From NCBI GenBank assembly GCA_933210815.1, contig OW119929.1, forward strand, positions 46,072,364 through 46,136,363: a DNA stretch of 64,000 bases, in the 5' to 3' direction. This DNA comes from Meta bourneti. Lineage: Eukaryota; Arthropoda; Arachnida; Araneae; Tetragnathidae. Below the pieces are notes generated by a model. The model saw only the letters and a program-made list of their open reading frames with translations, did no database searches and was not told the origin of the DNA. Both the position numbers and the translations under genes were made by a program. Below, in pieces: positions 11,449 to 23,633 of the stretch; the stretch's first letter is position 1; each line of letters begins with the position of its first letter.

Positions 11449-12294
11449 GGGTTATTCCTAGTTGCAAGGCAAAAAAAAACACGATTTTTCACGAATTTTT
11501 TGTGAAGATGCATATGTATATATTTAAAGGAAACTTTTTAAATTTGAAACAGCATATGTTGAAAATGTTATCGCAAATTTTTAAATAAAAAATATCGACT
11601 TTTACACTAGTTACAGCCGATCTCCGAGAGGGTCTTTAAAAAAAGGCGTTTCGCGGTGATCAAAATATCTTGAGAACCGCTGAACCAATCGTTCCAAAAT
11701 TTTTACTGCTTTTTCTTAACATAATTTGCAAGTCTTTAAACGTTCGATTTTTTTCCCGATCAATATTATAGATTTTATAAGCGAAGAAATACAATTCGAA
11801 ATCAAAACTATATCTCCTGACAGCCACCATTTTGTAAAAAACCAAATTCGATATTTTTATATAAAAATTGTGATAATATCTTCAATATATGCGGTTTCAA
11901 ATTTAAAAAGTTTCCTTTAAATATATACATGTGGAATCCATCCCCATGCCGCCACCAGAGGTCGCGTCCAGCGCGTGGAGTAGAACTGTAACTTTATTTC
12001 CCAAACTCAGTTCGAGTTGAGCTGGACTTGTGACTGTGAATGCTTCCACGCGCAGGTGGAGCGCCGTATATACAATTCGTGCATGTGCCAGCGTGTAGGC
12101 TGTGCCGGCATCCATGTAACCTTTCATGTATATAGTAGTTCGTAGAATAATTAAATGTTGTGATTGTCCTATCCTCCGTGTCATCCAGCTTCACTTCATC
12201 ACACCCTAGACACCGTACTACATACATATGCGTCTTCACAAAAAATTCGTGGAAAATCGTGTTTTTTCTTGCCTTGCATCTAGGCATAACCCCT
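11449..12294. mobile_element. Foldback/MITE-type element with ~180-bp inverted ends, split by a solo LTR
   Basis: The left end GGGGTTATTCCTAG at 11449 and the right end CTAGGCATAACCCC at 12294 start inverted arms that continue inward with AAGGCAAGAAAAAACACG, TTCACGAATTTTTTGTGAAG and TTTAAAGGAAACTTTTTAAA. They extend to about 11632 and 11815. The right arm is interrupted at 11930-12222. About 180 bp between the arms shows no gene. The target duplication is unclear (possibly TTA). Confidence 0.75.
11930..12222 (-). mobile_element. Solo LTR
   Basis: Read on the minus strand this 293-bp insert starts TGTAGTACGG and ends GATTCCACA, with TACA duplicated at 11926-11929 and 12223-12226. It contains a TATATA-like box and GGGAAATAAAG as a poly-A signal in the same orientation. 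The matching arm of the host foldback element shows the unbroken site. Confidence 0.72.
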
Positions 12295-12723
12295 TTAGTA
12301 GCAAGTTAGAAAACGTTTTCTTAAGATCGTTTTCACTGGTTTACGTAAAATCCTCTGTTTAAAACAATAACGATCAAAATATCTCTATATGTGTATAGTT
12401 TATATACAACAATAATAAAGATTCAAACTATAGTTACAACTTATTGTTGACATTTTTTTTTATTGATTTCATTATTTAAGAATAACATTGTCTTACCATT
12501 ACTAGTTATTGTACTGTGAGATAATACTAGTTTATATAGTAACTCAAGACTGAGAATTGCATGTGTATACCATCTACGACATTTCTAAATTGGGACCAGT
12601 GACATGCCAAAGCAATTACACAGAGCAGGTTAATCCCCTGGATAGCAGTTTCAGTGACTCAAAAAACGCAAGTTTATGAAATTATATATTTCTTATATTT
12701 TTAAAATTATTCCTTAATTTTAA

Positions 12724-12771
12724 ATTATTCCTTACATTTTTGTATACAAAAAATATAAGGAATAATTTTCA
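12724..12771. repeat. Imperfect hairpin, ~22-bp arms
   Basis: ATTATTCCTTACATTTTTGT pairs with the following AAAAAATATAAGGAATAAT around a central TATAC. Confidence 0.6.
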
Positions 12772-13439
12772 ATAATTGTATTCAACAGTACTTAAAAAAG
12801 GGGTTGGGAATTTTGTCAAAATGTATAAGTTTATTCGCACTCTATCCACAGAATTCCATACGCCCATATTTGTAATTAAATAAATTTATTTTATGTTTCA
12901 TTTTATAAGTGCGAAAATTTCATTTTTCATTTCCGAAAGGGCCGCGGTAGCCTTATTGGCCTTCGTGAAGTAAAAAGTGCCCATAGAACAAACAGCCTTA
13001 CAAACAAAATCAAAAATGGTTGACACCTAAAAAAGTTAACTTAAACCTAAAAAACTACCATGAAAAGCGTTGCATTAAATCTATATGTAGGTATAAGTGT
13101 ACCTAAAATTGGGAACACTACTATTAATAAATGGATTCCATTAAAATATGGATAATATAAATGCATTCCATTTTGTAAATGGAAATATTGGTTTTCCCAA
13201 TGAAATTATTAGAACTTAAAATTAGTATTTTCGAAAGTTTGATTTCGACTTAAGAAATATTTCGAGATGATGCAATTGGTCCTAATACAAACATAAACAC
13301 AACTTTTGACGCCATTTTTAGTGGGCCACGAAATTTTGCTTCGCGACTGTAATGCATCTTAACCTTACCTACTCAACCCAAATCGCAAACCATCGCAACA
13401 TAAAAAACTAGAGTATTTTTTATCATTGTAGAAATGCAT

Positions 13440-14265
13440 CAGAAAGGTCATAAATTAGTAAGGTGTAAAGTCCTCTCACCCTTCGGATCACACTTCGTGT
13501 GTGGTCGTGCGTTATTGTACTGGTTTGGTTGGGCGTTATTGTGTTGGTAAAGGACCTCTTGTACATGTGATATGGAAGTCAAACAGGTTGAGGTATCTGT
13601 TGGACGCATTTTCTATCACCTGGCGACTACTAGCTGTCGTCTGGATCGGCTGATGTGTCACCCACTGTAACGCCTACTGTAATGATGTGCGGGAGCCCAC
13701 ACAACCCCGCTTTTCCTACCACGCACATGACACTTTGTCTATTCATGTCAAGATTCTACGGTAGGGTACTATTCTAGATGCAGATGTTCTGTAGCTACTA
13801 TCAATTTCCTATCAAGTGACCCACAACTGTAAATTACTAGTGTAATGGTGGGGAACTATCACTTACGACAGCCGGTCACGTGCAGTAGTAGCAATTTGTA
13901 TTAGTTTGACAATACAGCGATCAACAGATTCGACAACATATAGCTAAGCCTTTCATGCTACGAAACCAAAGGGTACGAGTCGCATGTACGATAACAATCG
14001 GCTACATGCGGCTCGTCTCTTCCAGACGTGCTTCCGCGTAACATTGAAATTCTTTCTTGGCAAGAGATCCCAAGATCTGTCGCCTATTGAGTATGTTTGG
14101 GAAATGGTAGGGCATCAATTTCACCACTCCGGAATTAAAGGGGTATGGAGCAGCGGCTGCAGAATGTTTGGCAGAATTTGCCACAAATTAGCATAAGGGT
14201 TTTGGTGACTATGACACGTAGTATTTGGGAATATGTCGCCGCCCGAGGAGGCTTTAAAAATATAT
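13440..14265 (+). pseudogene. Decayed Tc1-like transposase remnant
   Basis: The clearest part is 13984-14196: YDNNRLHAARL (from a QDNARPH-type motif) and SQDLSPIEYVWEMVGHQ, the last two catalytic blocks of a Tc1-family transposase. Past stops there follow TMTRSIWEYVAARGGF-like C-terminal residues to about 14260. Upstream sequence from 13440 contains scattered fragments with many stops. Its family differs from the intact element at 8935. Confidence 0.65.
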
Positions 14266-16425
14266 TAATTTATGACTTTCCTTATGCAGTTGTATAATAA
14301 TAGTCCTCTATATTTGGTGCTGCGATCATTTCCTTATCTCTTCATGTACATGGATATATGTTAAATTTCAATATGATCAAGTACTGGCTTCGGTGTGTTT
14401 CAATTTTGTTCACCGCAGAGTGCTTTTGCTTTTAAAATCTTTACAAAAACTACAAACAAGAAGCCGCGATCAATATTCTTTGAATGATCATTTTACATTT
14501 GCTTCTAATAAACGAACAAAGATATTTACAAACAAATTAATTCATTCAGCTTTTTTAAAATATTTTTTTAAAACAAACCTGTTATAAAGATGTAGATATT
14601 TTCAGTACAATCCGCCCTTTCTTAAATATGAGGATATCGAAAATAGTAGGTTTCCTGTCCTTCCCACCATAAAAATAAACGGACGAAAGAAATACATTCT
14701 CATGGGCTCAACGATACACGATGAGCGACAAAGTACATTTTCCAGATTTTTATTTAAAATCGCATTTTAGAAAAATATAAAACCAAGAAAATAATTTTTT
14801 TGATTGCCTGAAAATTAAATGATGAATCTCATACTGTAATCGAATTTCGTAATATTTGAACAAAGAAGAGTTTTATAACTATTGCATGCTCATAAAAGTT
14901 GTAAACGTGTAAATAAAATTTCTAAAGTGTTGTTTGACCTCAGATTGGTTCCTGATAACATCATCAAATGGAGCGATAGTTTATTCTAGAGTAAAATCTA
15001 TTGAAACAGGTGAATGAAGAATGAACATAAACAAGTTGTTTCCTAAGAAACGTTGCAATAAAATTTCATTACTGATTTAGAAGCAGTCGTTATCTTGTAT
15101 AGGCCATAAAAGTTGAAATGGGTTACTCTTTAATTTTACTGTTAACACAGCACTATGCTCGAAAAAACAATCGGCAATAACTTAATTTTGTCGTTTATAA
15201 AAAAACTGTTTTATCCTCATAAGAATATTATCTTATTATATTTTACACTTTTAATCGATATCTTAAAATAGAAAAATAAACAGAATTCAGATTCATAATT
15301 TAGCTTTTAAATATGCAGTTTCGCTCTCTCAGCAAACTCGTAGATTTCAGTTCTTTTCTTGTATCAGCCGCTTTAATAGCTTGGAAATTGACTCCCATAA
15401 CAATTAATGTGTATAATTAAATATTTTATCAAATAAAGCAGAAAGTCACTTGTTTTGGAAGAATAGTTTTATATTTTAACAAGATAAAAATCATGATAGT
15501 TAAAATAATGAAGTAATTCATAAAAATTGTTGAAAAGAATTTCATCTTAGTTTTTCCTTATTTTATGAACAATCTAAAACACTAGCGAAATAGAAAAGAC
15601 TTTCTATCCAGCAAATTATACGCATACAATGAAACTGTTTCATGGATAACTCGACACTCCCTTTCACCCAGAACCCTAAAACATGAGATAAATATTGCAA
15701 ATATACAGATAATACGAGTAACCAAATTGTTGCACCAGTGATTCTATCTCATTTATTAGATCGTTTCATCAGAAGGAGTTATAAAGACCCTAAACCTCTT
15801 GGGTCTTAACATATTTATGTTTGAAACCCGGCCCCCTCTAACATGAAAGATAAATATTACAAATAAACCGATAACAGGGTTGTCACAGCAAAAACACTTA
15901 TGAAGTAATAGCATTTGTAGCATACATTTTTAAAAAGAGCATAGTCTCCTTCTAAACCCTATTTTAGCAGCAAATTTAGTTGCTCAGATATAAAATGAAT
16001 CGGCTAAAGCAAAAATGTGCAACAAACGTTAAAAAGAAATTTAAATTTTAAAATTATAAAACTATTTTCTTAGTAATGTTTCATGACAATCTAGCAAACA
16101 GATTCCGATGTTTTTCTTTCATTGTTGCCACGGCTTGGCACCAAAACTTCAAAATTGGCATCCCTTGGAAAATTTTCCGGCCTTGCCATGTTCTCATGCA
16201 AGAACTTAACAATTCTATTTTTTTATGTATAAGTCCAAACATAAATGAATGCTTAATTTCAGTTATAATCAAATGTAAACTAATAAACAATAACTAATCA
16301 CTATGAACACTATAATCACAATAGTAAGATAAACAGTATACACTTAAGCCCTAGAAAATTTTCATAAACAAATATTATTATTATTATCTGAAAACAATAC
16401 ATTTAATTTTCAATAGGCAATACAC
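14266..16425. other. AT-rich DNA, no gene recognised
   Basis: Low-complexity AT-rich sequence between the Tc1 remnant and the BEL/Pao 3' end. The retrotransposon's 3' LTR should lie in the last part but was not identified. Confidence 0.55.
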
Positions 16426-17983
16426 TCAATCTGGAGAGGACCTTTTATAAACTCCCTTACTGGTTTTCACGTCAACAACTCGTACTTTTCTATCCTGTCC
16501 CGGATATATGGCTATTATTCGTCCCAATAACCATTTATATGGTGGGAGATTTTCTTCCCATATCAAAACCATGTCCCCTATTTTTAGATTTTCTTTATCA
16601 ACTACCCATTTCTTTCTTTGTTGTAGACTATTCAAATATGAAAGGCTCCATCTTTTCCAGATTGTTTGTACCGATTTTGTAATTCTCTGCCAAGCATTAA
16701 GGCGATTTGTCTCAATATCAGTTAGAGACGGTTCGACTATGGTCGTCATCGGCCTTCCTGTCAGGAAATGTGCAGGCGTCAACACCTCCAAGTCATCAAC
16801 ATCGGCCGAGAGAGGGGTAAGCGGGCGAGAATTCAAAACAGCTTCTATCTGGATCACGAGAGTTAGCAACTCTTCATAAGTAATTTTTGAATTCCCAGCA
16901 ACGCGTTTGAAGTGATATTTAGATGCCTTTATGTTTGCCTCCCAGAGGCCTCCCCAATTCGGACTTCTTGGGGGAATAAAAGACCATTCTATGTTTTCTT
17001 CCGCGAAAAAAGGCAAATAAAGATTCCTCTTTTTCTTGAACAAATCTAAATAGGGCTCTAGGTTCTCTATTAGCCCCTACCATGTTTGTCCCATAATTCG
17101 AGAATATTCTATGGCATTTTCCCCTTCTCGAAATAAATCTTTTCAGTGTGTTTATTAGAGCTTGTGAAGTTAAATCACTGATTATTTCGAGGTATATGGC
17201 TTTTGTCATTAGACATATGAATATACAAACATAAACTTTAATTTCGGGACCTTTTCTCTGATATCTGTTTTTGATTAAGAATGGCCCGCATAAATCAATT
17301 CCAGTAGAATTAAAAACATTATCGGGTGTTATTCTCTGCATTGGCAAATTGCCCATTTTTTGTGAGCACTCATTGGGATTGGCTTTAAAGCAAATGACAC
17401 AATTGTGCACCATTTTTTTGCACAAATTTCTTCCATGAATGGGCCAATATTTTTGCCTAACCTGAAAAAGTAAATGTTGAGGTCCAAGATGAAAATACTT
17501 TTCATGATAATATCTTGCGATAATTTCAGTTAACTTACCTTTTGAGGGGAGTAATATAGGGTGTTTACTTGAATATGACAGCTGAGAATTCTCTAGTCTG
17601 CCTCCTACCCTTAAGATACCTTTACTGTCTAAAATTGGTGATAAATTTAAAATCTTGCTTTTATTTGGAATACTACCACTGGACTTGAGGGCTGATATTT
17701 CTGCAAACAATTCCTCAATTTGAAGTTGTTTGACTAAAAACACCTCAGCTTCAGAGATCTCATCCGATCCCAGGGGACCTTGTATCTTATTCCTAGGGTT
17801 CCTACAATTATTCACAAACCTAAGAAGAAAACTAAGAATTCGAACTATAGTTAAAAATTTGCTGTTACGGTTAACTAGATAATAAAAAATTGTGTTTTCA
17901 GAATTTAAAGTCAATAAAGTGTTTTCATTAGAGTCTTTAGATTTTAGTTTTGGTAAGCACTCTTCTTCATTCGGTACTGACAC
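16426..17983 (-). pseudogene. BEL/Pao integrase
   Basis: An N-terminal zinc-binding region (HEKYFHLGPQHLLF and NCVIC) is followed by the core with GIDLCGPF (first Asp). The second catalytic site reads FSNYGTNMVGA, so the Asp of the usual SDNGTN motif is lost. After a frameshift around 16990-17040, PPRSPNWGGLWEANIKA supplies the Glu, followed by NSRPLTPLS and the C-terminal FLTGRP...GDMVLIWEE...GRI domain. A 5' frame (17967-18209) overlaps the N-terminus. The mutated Asp and frameshift make it inactive. Confidence 0.85.
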
Positions 17984-18179
17984 ACATCATCAGTTTCCAC
18001 GAGTTCATCAGACTGTAAGAAGAAATGCCCATTCCACCATTTTTTATTATGTAGAAGCGATTTAGCTTTAAGACCCCTGGACAAGAGGACTTTGTCCTTT
18101 GTCCTTTCCGGCACAGTGATACCACGTATCGGGATTTGTCAACCTTGTGATTTCCTGGACTCGATTCGCCACGAATTTC

Positions 18180-18876
18180 TTCCACCTTTTTGAAGACCCT
18201 TTGATCCAAAATAAAAACAACTTTGGAGTCTGTCTAATGAAACACAGTGCAGTGCCTTTTCTGACTGATGATTTCTTGAACCTTTGAACTCAAGCGAGCT
18301 GCTACCAAAGACTGTAGCTCGAGCCGAGGTAACGTAACGCTCTTTAATGGTGCTACTCTGACTTTAGAGGTGACGAGGTTTATAAGTACCTTACTTTGTT
18401 TTTTAACTTTCACATAAACTGAAGCTCCATATGCAAGTTTGGAATCGTCACAAAAGGAATGGATTTCTATGATGTCATTTTCTTCTTTGGTAGAATCTAG
18501 TACCAATCTTGGGACTCAGCTCATTCAAGAGCGGCAGCTTCTTGCACCAATTCAACCACTTTTCTTTAATCTCTGGAGGTAAAATTTCATCCCATGTGAT
18601 TTTCCTCGACCAGAGTCCCTGAATGAGGCATTTCATTCTTATTGTAAAGGGGGTCATAGATTTTCCCAATGGTTTGCAAAAGAAATCTTTTAGTGTTTTC
18701 ATCGCCTGAAATGAATTCTAGTAGACCTTTTGTGTCCACGGTCAGACAATCTTCTTGAGTTTGCCAAGCCATACCCAATACTTTCGTCTTGCTGGTTCCC
18801 AAGCTGACAGAATTTTCAACTGGATATGTCTCGAAACTTTCTGCAGCCCACTGACTCATCAACGTAGCGTCATTGG
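18180..18876 (-). pseudogene. BEL/Pao RT C-terminal part and RNase H
   Basis: The reading resumes at NDATLMSQW, duplicating the NDA codons through the 13-bp target-site duplication, and continues with TSKTKVLGMAWQ, YDPL and EIKEKWLNW. After a frameshift near 18480-18590 it enters RNase H, with IHSFCDDSKLAYGASVYVK, LPRLELQSLVAARL and, past a stop, TDSKVVFILDQRVF. The Pro-rich start of the open frame (18877-18922) is SINE poly-C tail. Confidence 0.8.
18864..18876. repeat. Target-site duplication GTAGCGTCATTGG, left copy
   Basis: Exact match to 30723-30735. It marks insertion of the SINE-A (later split by the palindrome) into the BEL/Pao RT. Confidence 0.85.
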
Positions 18877-19096
18877 GGGGGGGAGGGGGGATTTCAATTA
18901 ACGTCACACTGGAGCAACACAATGGGCTATTGGTGACGGTCCGGGATCACTCCCAAAGGGAAAGATCCGAGGACAACACCACGTAATTTTGAACCACGGT
19001 CAGATGACGAGGCAACACCTGAGCTGGCACCCCACTCTCCAAACTTCCACACCACGCCAACGTGAGGACATTTGAGGCCACGACAGATTTAACGTG
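18877..19096 (-). mobile_element. SINE-A, 3' part (split copy)
   Basis: This is the 3' two thirds of a minus-strand SINE-A with a poly-C tail (G/A run on plus at 18877-18890). Its 5' third is 11.5 kb away at 30624-30722. By eye it differs from the copy at 4818-5130 at two positions. Confidence 0.85.
19091..19096 (+). repeat. Target-site duplication AACGTG, left copy
   Basis: AACGTG is repeated exactly at 30618-30623. Removing the element and one copy restores a continuous SINE-A sequence (compare the near-identical intact copy at 4818-5130). Confidence 0.85.
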
Positions 19097-19119
19097 AGTA
19101 GTATACCGGCCCGTATATG

Positions 19120-19210
19120 CGGCGGAAGTGACGTCATACCACGTGACCAGAAGTGGGCGGGGCCACGTGACGTCACAGCGTGACGTCATCCAAAAGCGGA
19201 AGTGACGTAT
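19120..19210. promoter_or_regulatory. Promoter-like cluster at the left end of the palindrome
   Basis: Within about 60 bp lie three perfect TGACGTCA sites (19129-19136, 19168-19175, 19181-19188), two CACGTG E-boxes (19140-19145, 19164-19169) and a GGGCGGGG GC box (19155-19162), with GGAAGTG ETS-like motifs at both edges. A CAAGATGGCG motif, like a YY1 site, follows at 19270. Such dense sites are typical of strong viral or housekeeping promoters. Their place at the extreme terminus suggests transcription running inward. Confidence 0.6.
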
Positions 19211-19360
19211 TGTTTGTTTACATTTGGATTTTTTTTTGTCATCGACTTCGTGCAGGCGTTGAGTTGTTTCAAGATGGCGTCGTTTCGTTACCATGGTGAT
19301 GAATCACTCGTAGTGTCATCTGGTGGAGAAATTCGAAACTCTATTATTTTTAATTAAAAA

Positions 19361-19432
19361 GGAATTTCTTGGATTCGAACCCGGGACCATAGGATCCGAA
19401 GTCAAGCGCGCTATCCGTTAGGCTGTAAGAGA
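19361..19432 (-). pseudogene. tRNA-Arg(TCG)-like sequence, left arm
   Basis: On the minus strand, an A-box-like AGCCTAACGGA, an anticodon-loop-like ACTTCGGAT (TCG anticodon) and a perfect B box GGTTCGAATCC follow in tRNA order. The acceptor stem and the 3' side of the T stem do not pair well, so this looks like a tRNA pseudogene or captured tRNA-derived promoter rather than a working tRNA gene. Confidence 0.5.
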
Positions 19433-19869
19433 GTTAACTTAAGTTGGTGAATTAATGTAGTGTTGGATTTTTTCTCTCTTTTGGACTTGTATTTTTTCTT
19501 AGTATTAGGAATGCGTTATTTTTAGAAAATGGTTTGAATAATTGCATAGGGGTTTTAATAAATGCTTTTTCAAAATGACTTATGGCGCCATCTGGTGATT
19601 TTAAAAGTAATTAATCTAAGGAACGAATTGATTTCTTAATGTTTTTACTTTATTCATGATTAGTGACGTCAGTGTGTTTACGTTTGGGACTTGGATTTTT
19701 TTTCCTTCTGAGATTTCGATGTGACGTCACGATTATGTCCATCGAGCAAGTCTGAACTTGAAAAAGTCTACTCACAATTCTTTATGTTATGAGTATGGTA
19801 AATTGTTTACAGATCGTGAAGGCTAGGCATATTTCCGTCGATTGGAAAACGAATTAACGTATTAAAAAA

Positions 19870-20327
19870 AGACGAAATTTAGAAATTTTAGGTCAAAAAT
19901 ATACTGTGCCTTGTCAACTTGTAGCATACGAAGACGAAGGAATAAGCTATACTTTTAGCGGGTCTTCTATTACAGCCAAGCCTTGATCTCCTAAAGTATT
20001 GGAAATAAAGGGAGAAATGGAGCGAATAATTGGTGCAAGATTTAATTTTGAGTTGGTGAAGCGTTATAAAGATGGTAAGGACTGCATAGTTGCGCCAATA
20101 AAAACAACGAGAAGGACTTGGAACTTTATGCACCCATAGCGTCTGTTTCATTTGGACAGAAAAGGCAATTTGTGTTTTCTAGAAAGAACTACAATTCTTT
20201 AAAAATTGTTCTGGAAAATGGAAGCTTGCTTGAGATGAAGTATCAAACAAACCAATTTTGGTTTCACAGCTTGCCCCGTGCATTATGCCCTAGAATAAAT
20301 TTAACGTTTCGTAAAATTCTTGTATAA
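19870..20327 (+). pseudogene. ALKBH2-like 2-oxoglutarate/Fe(II) dioxygenase remnant, left arm
   Basis: Conceptual translation across at least one stop and one frameshift matches the ALKBH2-type DNA repair dioxygenase fold in order: a QLVAYEDEGISYTFSG stretch, FNFELVKRYKDGKD, then PIASVSFGQKRQFVF, GSLLEMK, FHSLP and RINLTFRKIL. AlkB-family enzymes remove alkyl groups from DNA or RNA bases. The C-terminal third is open as a 69-codon frame (20118-20327). The segment that should carry the HxD iron ligands reads GCANKNNE, so the first His and the Asp are lost. The distal His (HSLP) and the 2-oxoglutarate-binding Arg region remain. A stop follows ITAKP, and the frame slips after KDGKD. The gene is dead. 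The same lesions occur in the mirror copy. Confidence 0.75.
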
Positions 20328-20476
20328 AGCAGCGATAAACCACTTATGTGCCCCCGAACTAGAACTCAGTGTCGTACACTAGACGATATTTGGACAAAGT
20401 TGCAATTGATCTTTGCCTTTCAGAATAGTATTTTTATAAATGCTTACATCTCGTTTTTAAATAAATTTTTAGCGTG

Positions 20477-21830
20477 TCTTACCACATATACTGTATTTTG
20501 GATTATTTGGTTTTTTTATTACATGGTTTCATAAATTTTCTTTTAAAATGCAAGATCTGAAATGAAATTTTTCTTTGCTATATAGATTTATGTTTTTTTT
20601 TTAAGTTAGATATTTACTCAAAAATTAATTATACATTAGATGCTATAACACCTATTTTATAGCAGAAATTTTTAATATTATACACTTAAGTAAGAGTAAA
20701 ATTTTTGAAACTTTACGAGACAAATACTATGAATATGTTTTCTTGTACATTTGAAGAAGTGAAAAATAGTATTAAAACCCTTTATTCTATAAATCTAAAT
20801 TAAAATGTTATTTTTTAATTAATCTTTCCTTGCATATTATTTTTACTTTGAATAAATCTTCATAAATTTTAGTGATTTAATTTATATTATATAGATTTAC
20901 AAACCTGTTTTTGGATGAAATATAAGGATTTAATATTTTAAAAATTAATGTTTTTACTTAAAATTAATTATATATTAAATACTATTATACATATTTTTAA
21001 TGTTGATTTTTAGAAAACATTTTACAATTGAAACATATACATTAAATATTATGACAAACACTTAAATGCAGATCCATAAGGGAATATTGAAAATCTTTTT
21101 AATGCTTACACCTTTTCTATTCTAAATAAACTTTTGCTTGTCTTACCACATACACTGTATTTTGGATTATTTGGTTTTTTTTATTACATGGTCTTATAAA
21201 TTTTCTTTTTAAAATGCAAGATCTGAAATGAAATTTTCGTTGATTTTAAGATTTATGTTTTACTCAAAAATTAATTATACATTAGATGCTATAGCACATA
21301 TTTTATTGCAGAATTTTTTAATATTATACACATAAGTGAGCGTAAAATTTTTGAAACTTTGCAAGACCCATATTATGAACATGTTTCCTTACACATTTGA
21401 AGTAGTGAAAAATAGTATTAAAACCCTTTATCCTGTAAAATATAAATTAAATATTATTTTTAATTAATTTTTCCTTCCATATTATTGTTTACTTTAAATA
21501 AATTTTCATTCATTTTAGTGATTTTTAGAAAACGTTTAACAATTGAGAGAGAGAAATATATACTTTAAATATTATTACAAACATTTAAATGCAATTTGCT
21601 TTCTATTTTTTAATTTTACAATTGAGACATTTTTAAAAGTTTGGTTCTTAAAGTGCGTTTTATGCATAGTAAAAAAATTATTATAAAAACCTGTAAGAGT
21701 AAAAAGAATTTTATACATTAATTTGAAACTTTACAAGACCCATACCATGTTTCCTTGCACATTTGAAGTAGTGAAATATAGAATTAAAAACCATTTGTCC
21801 TTGAAGATCTAAATTAAAAGTTCTTTTTCT
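20477..21830. repeat. Diverged direct repeat (~664 bp period), left arm
   Basis: The segment starting TCTTACCACATA at 20477 recurs at 21141 with about 90 % similarity by eye. A third partial copy of the AAACTTT...AGACCCATA...GTTTCCTTGCACATTTGAAG part begins near 21725. The sequence is very AT-rich with no gene. The mirror array is at about 27880-29237. Confidence 0.65.
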
Positions 21831-22420
21831 TTAATGCTTTTGCAAACCACACATTTTACTAAATATGAACTTCCTTTTATTTATTTGAAATCCTTATGCA
21901 CATCGTACAATTTACATTGCACAGCAAAATACCAATACTGTACGAAGCTATGAAGTATTTTACAAGATACTTTGTACTGTTTTCTTAATTTTAAGTGTTC
22001 TACATTGCTATATTAAATGGATAGTAAGTGGGTTTTCTGTTTTTGAAAATAATGTGTGCACATCTGTGCTGCTAAGCAAATTAATTTTGCCCTTTTCTTG
22101 ATATTAAATGCATAATCTAAATATTTACTCACACCGCTGATAGTTTTACCTATGAGTAAAATTAAATAATAGCTGAAAATTTTAAGTATTAATGTGAATT
22201 TTAAAATGAACAAAAATTATTGAAATAATGGATTAAATCTGAATTCTATGTATTCTTAAAACAATCTCTGCAAATCCAGCAGACAATTCTTAAACAGATT
22301 GAAGGAAGCTACATGGAAACAAGGTAAATTATAACATTTTTTAATAGTAAAAACATTATGATTAATATTTTTTACAAAAATAATACATTGTAGTAAAAAA
22401 AAAGAACTTATTTTTACATA

Positions 22421-22948
22421 CTTGCATTTTTTTAAGAGACACATATTTCCGACAAGCCAATTATTCAATGCCATCACCTCAGCTATGGGGCAATGCAAAT
22501 TATTTTTGTGATGACCACATTATAGTTTTTGGATATCTTTGTTGCTACTTAGAGCACATAATGCATAGAATTTGGGACACCCATATTGTTCCAAGTTGAT
22601 ATTCGAAATATTCAATGCATCTAAGCGTTTCTTTTCCACACAACCACCTTTGTAAGCAATTAGGTACTGAGTGGCCCTCTTGGTCTGCTCGTACAATTCT
22701 AAAAGCTTAGTCTAGACTTTCTAAGGGAGCACAATTTGCTATGTCATGGAAATGAAGTGCACATACGTAATTTTTAACATATCACAGTTGTACGATTTTG
22801 GCACTAAGTTTATGCTCAGACGATAAGTGAAAACGAATACTTGAAGCTACTTGCGATTTTTACAGCATTGTATACGTATTTACATACTAAGAAACTTTTC
22901 TTGAGTCTGAAATCCATCAAAATCCACAATTGCACAAATATTAAGCAT
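22421..22948 (-). pseudogene. Unrecognised cargo gene with CGHH/HCP motif, left arm
   Basis: Mirror of 26763-27290, with the same stops and the same 80-codon C-terminal open frame at 22256-22498. Confidence 0.5.
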
Positions 22949-23633
22949 TGCTATTGAAAAGCGTTAGCTGTTCTTGGAAAAATAATTGTAAACTGGAGGC
23001 CACGAAGAACTGGACTATATAACACCATACACTTACTAATCATACTAATCAGTAAAGTTAAAATTTATCTTTTGCGTTCCATTGTTACTCACAAAAGATA
23101 AGACTAAGTGAAGAATGTACATACTCAGTAAACATGTGTTTGTGATAATGCACGAAATAAAATTTTATGTTGTAATACAAGATTTTAACGAAAGGATATA
23201 CTTAAATGTGCGTGTGATTTTTTTTACTCTACCACGTTTATGCGCTCTGAATGCAATTCAATTCTACGACTAAACTTGAGCAAGAAAAAAAACATAACCA
23301 AATATAATTTATAAGATAAACGTATTTTGACTTTCTTTAAAATGAGAATTTTAAAGTATACTGAATTCTCTTAATTCTGCAGTTTTATTTTTTCTAAAAT
23401 TACATCAACAAATTGAATTATTTATTTGTGGGCACACACAAGTCTTTGCCTTTGTTGAAAGGAAACTAGTATCTCTGACAAGTATCAGATTTTTAAAAAT
23501 TGAGTAAAAGAACCTTTTTTCATGGGATTTAACTCAATCTGCTCCATAATTTTATACTTAAAAGTAATAGAGCATAATATAGTTAAGGAAAATGAATAAC
23601 CATTATGCAAATTTGAAGCCAAAAGTTCCAAGA

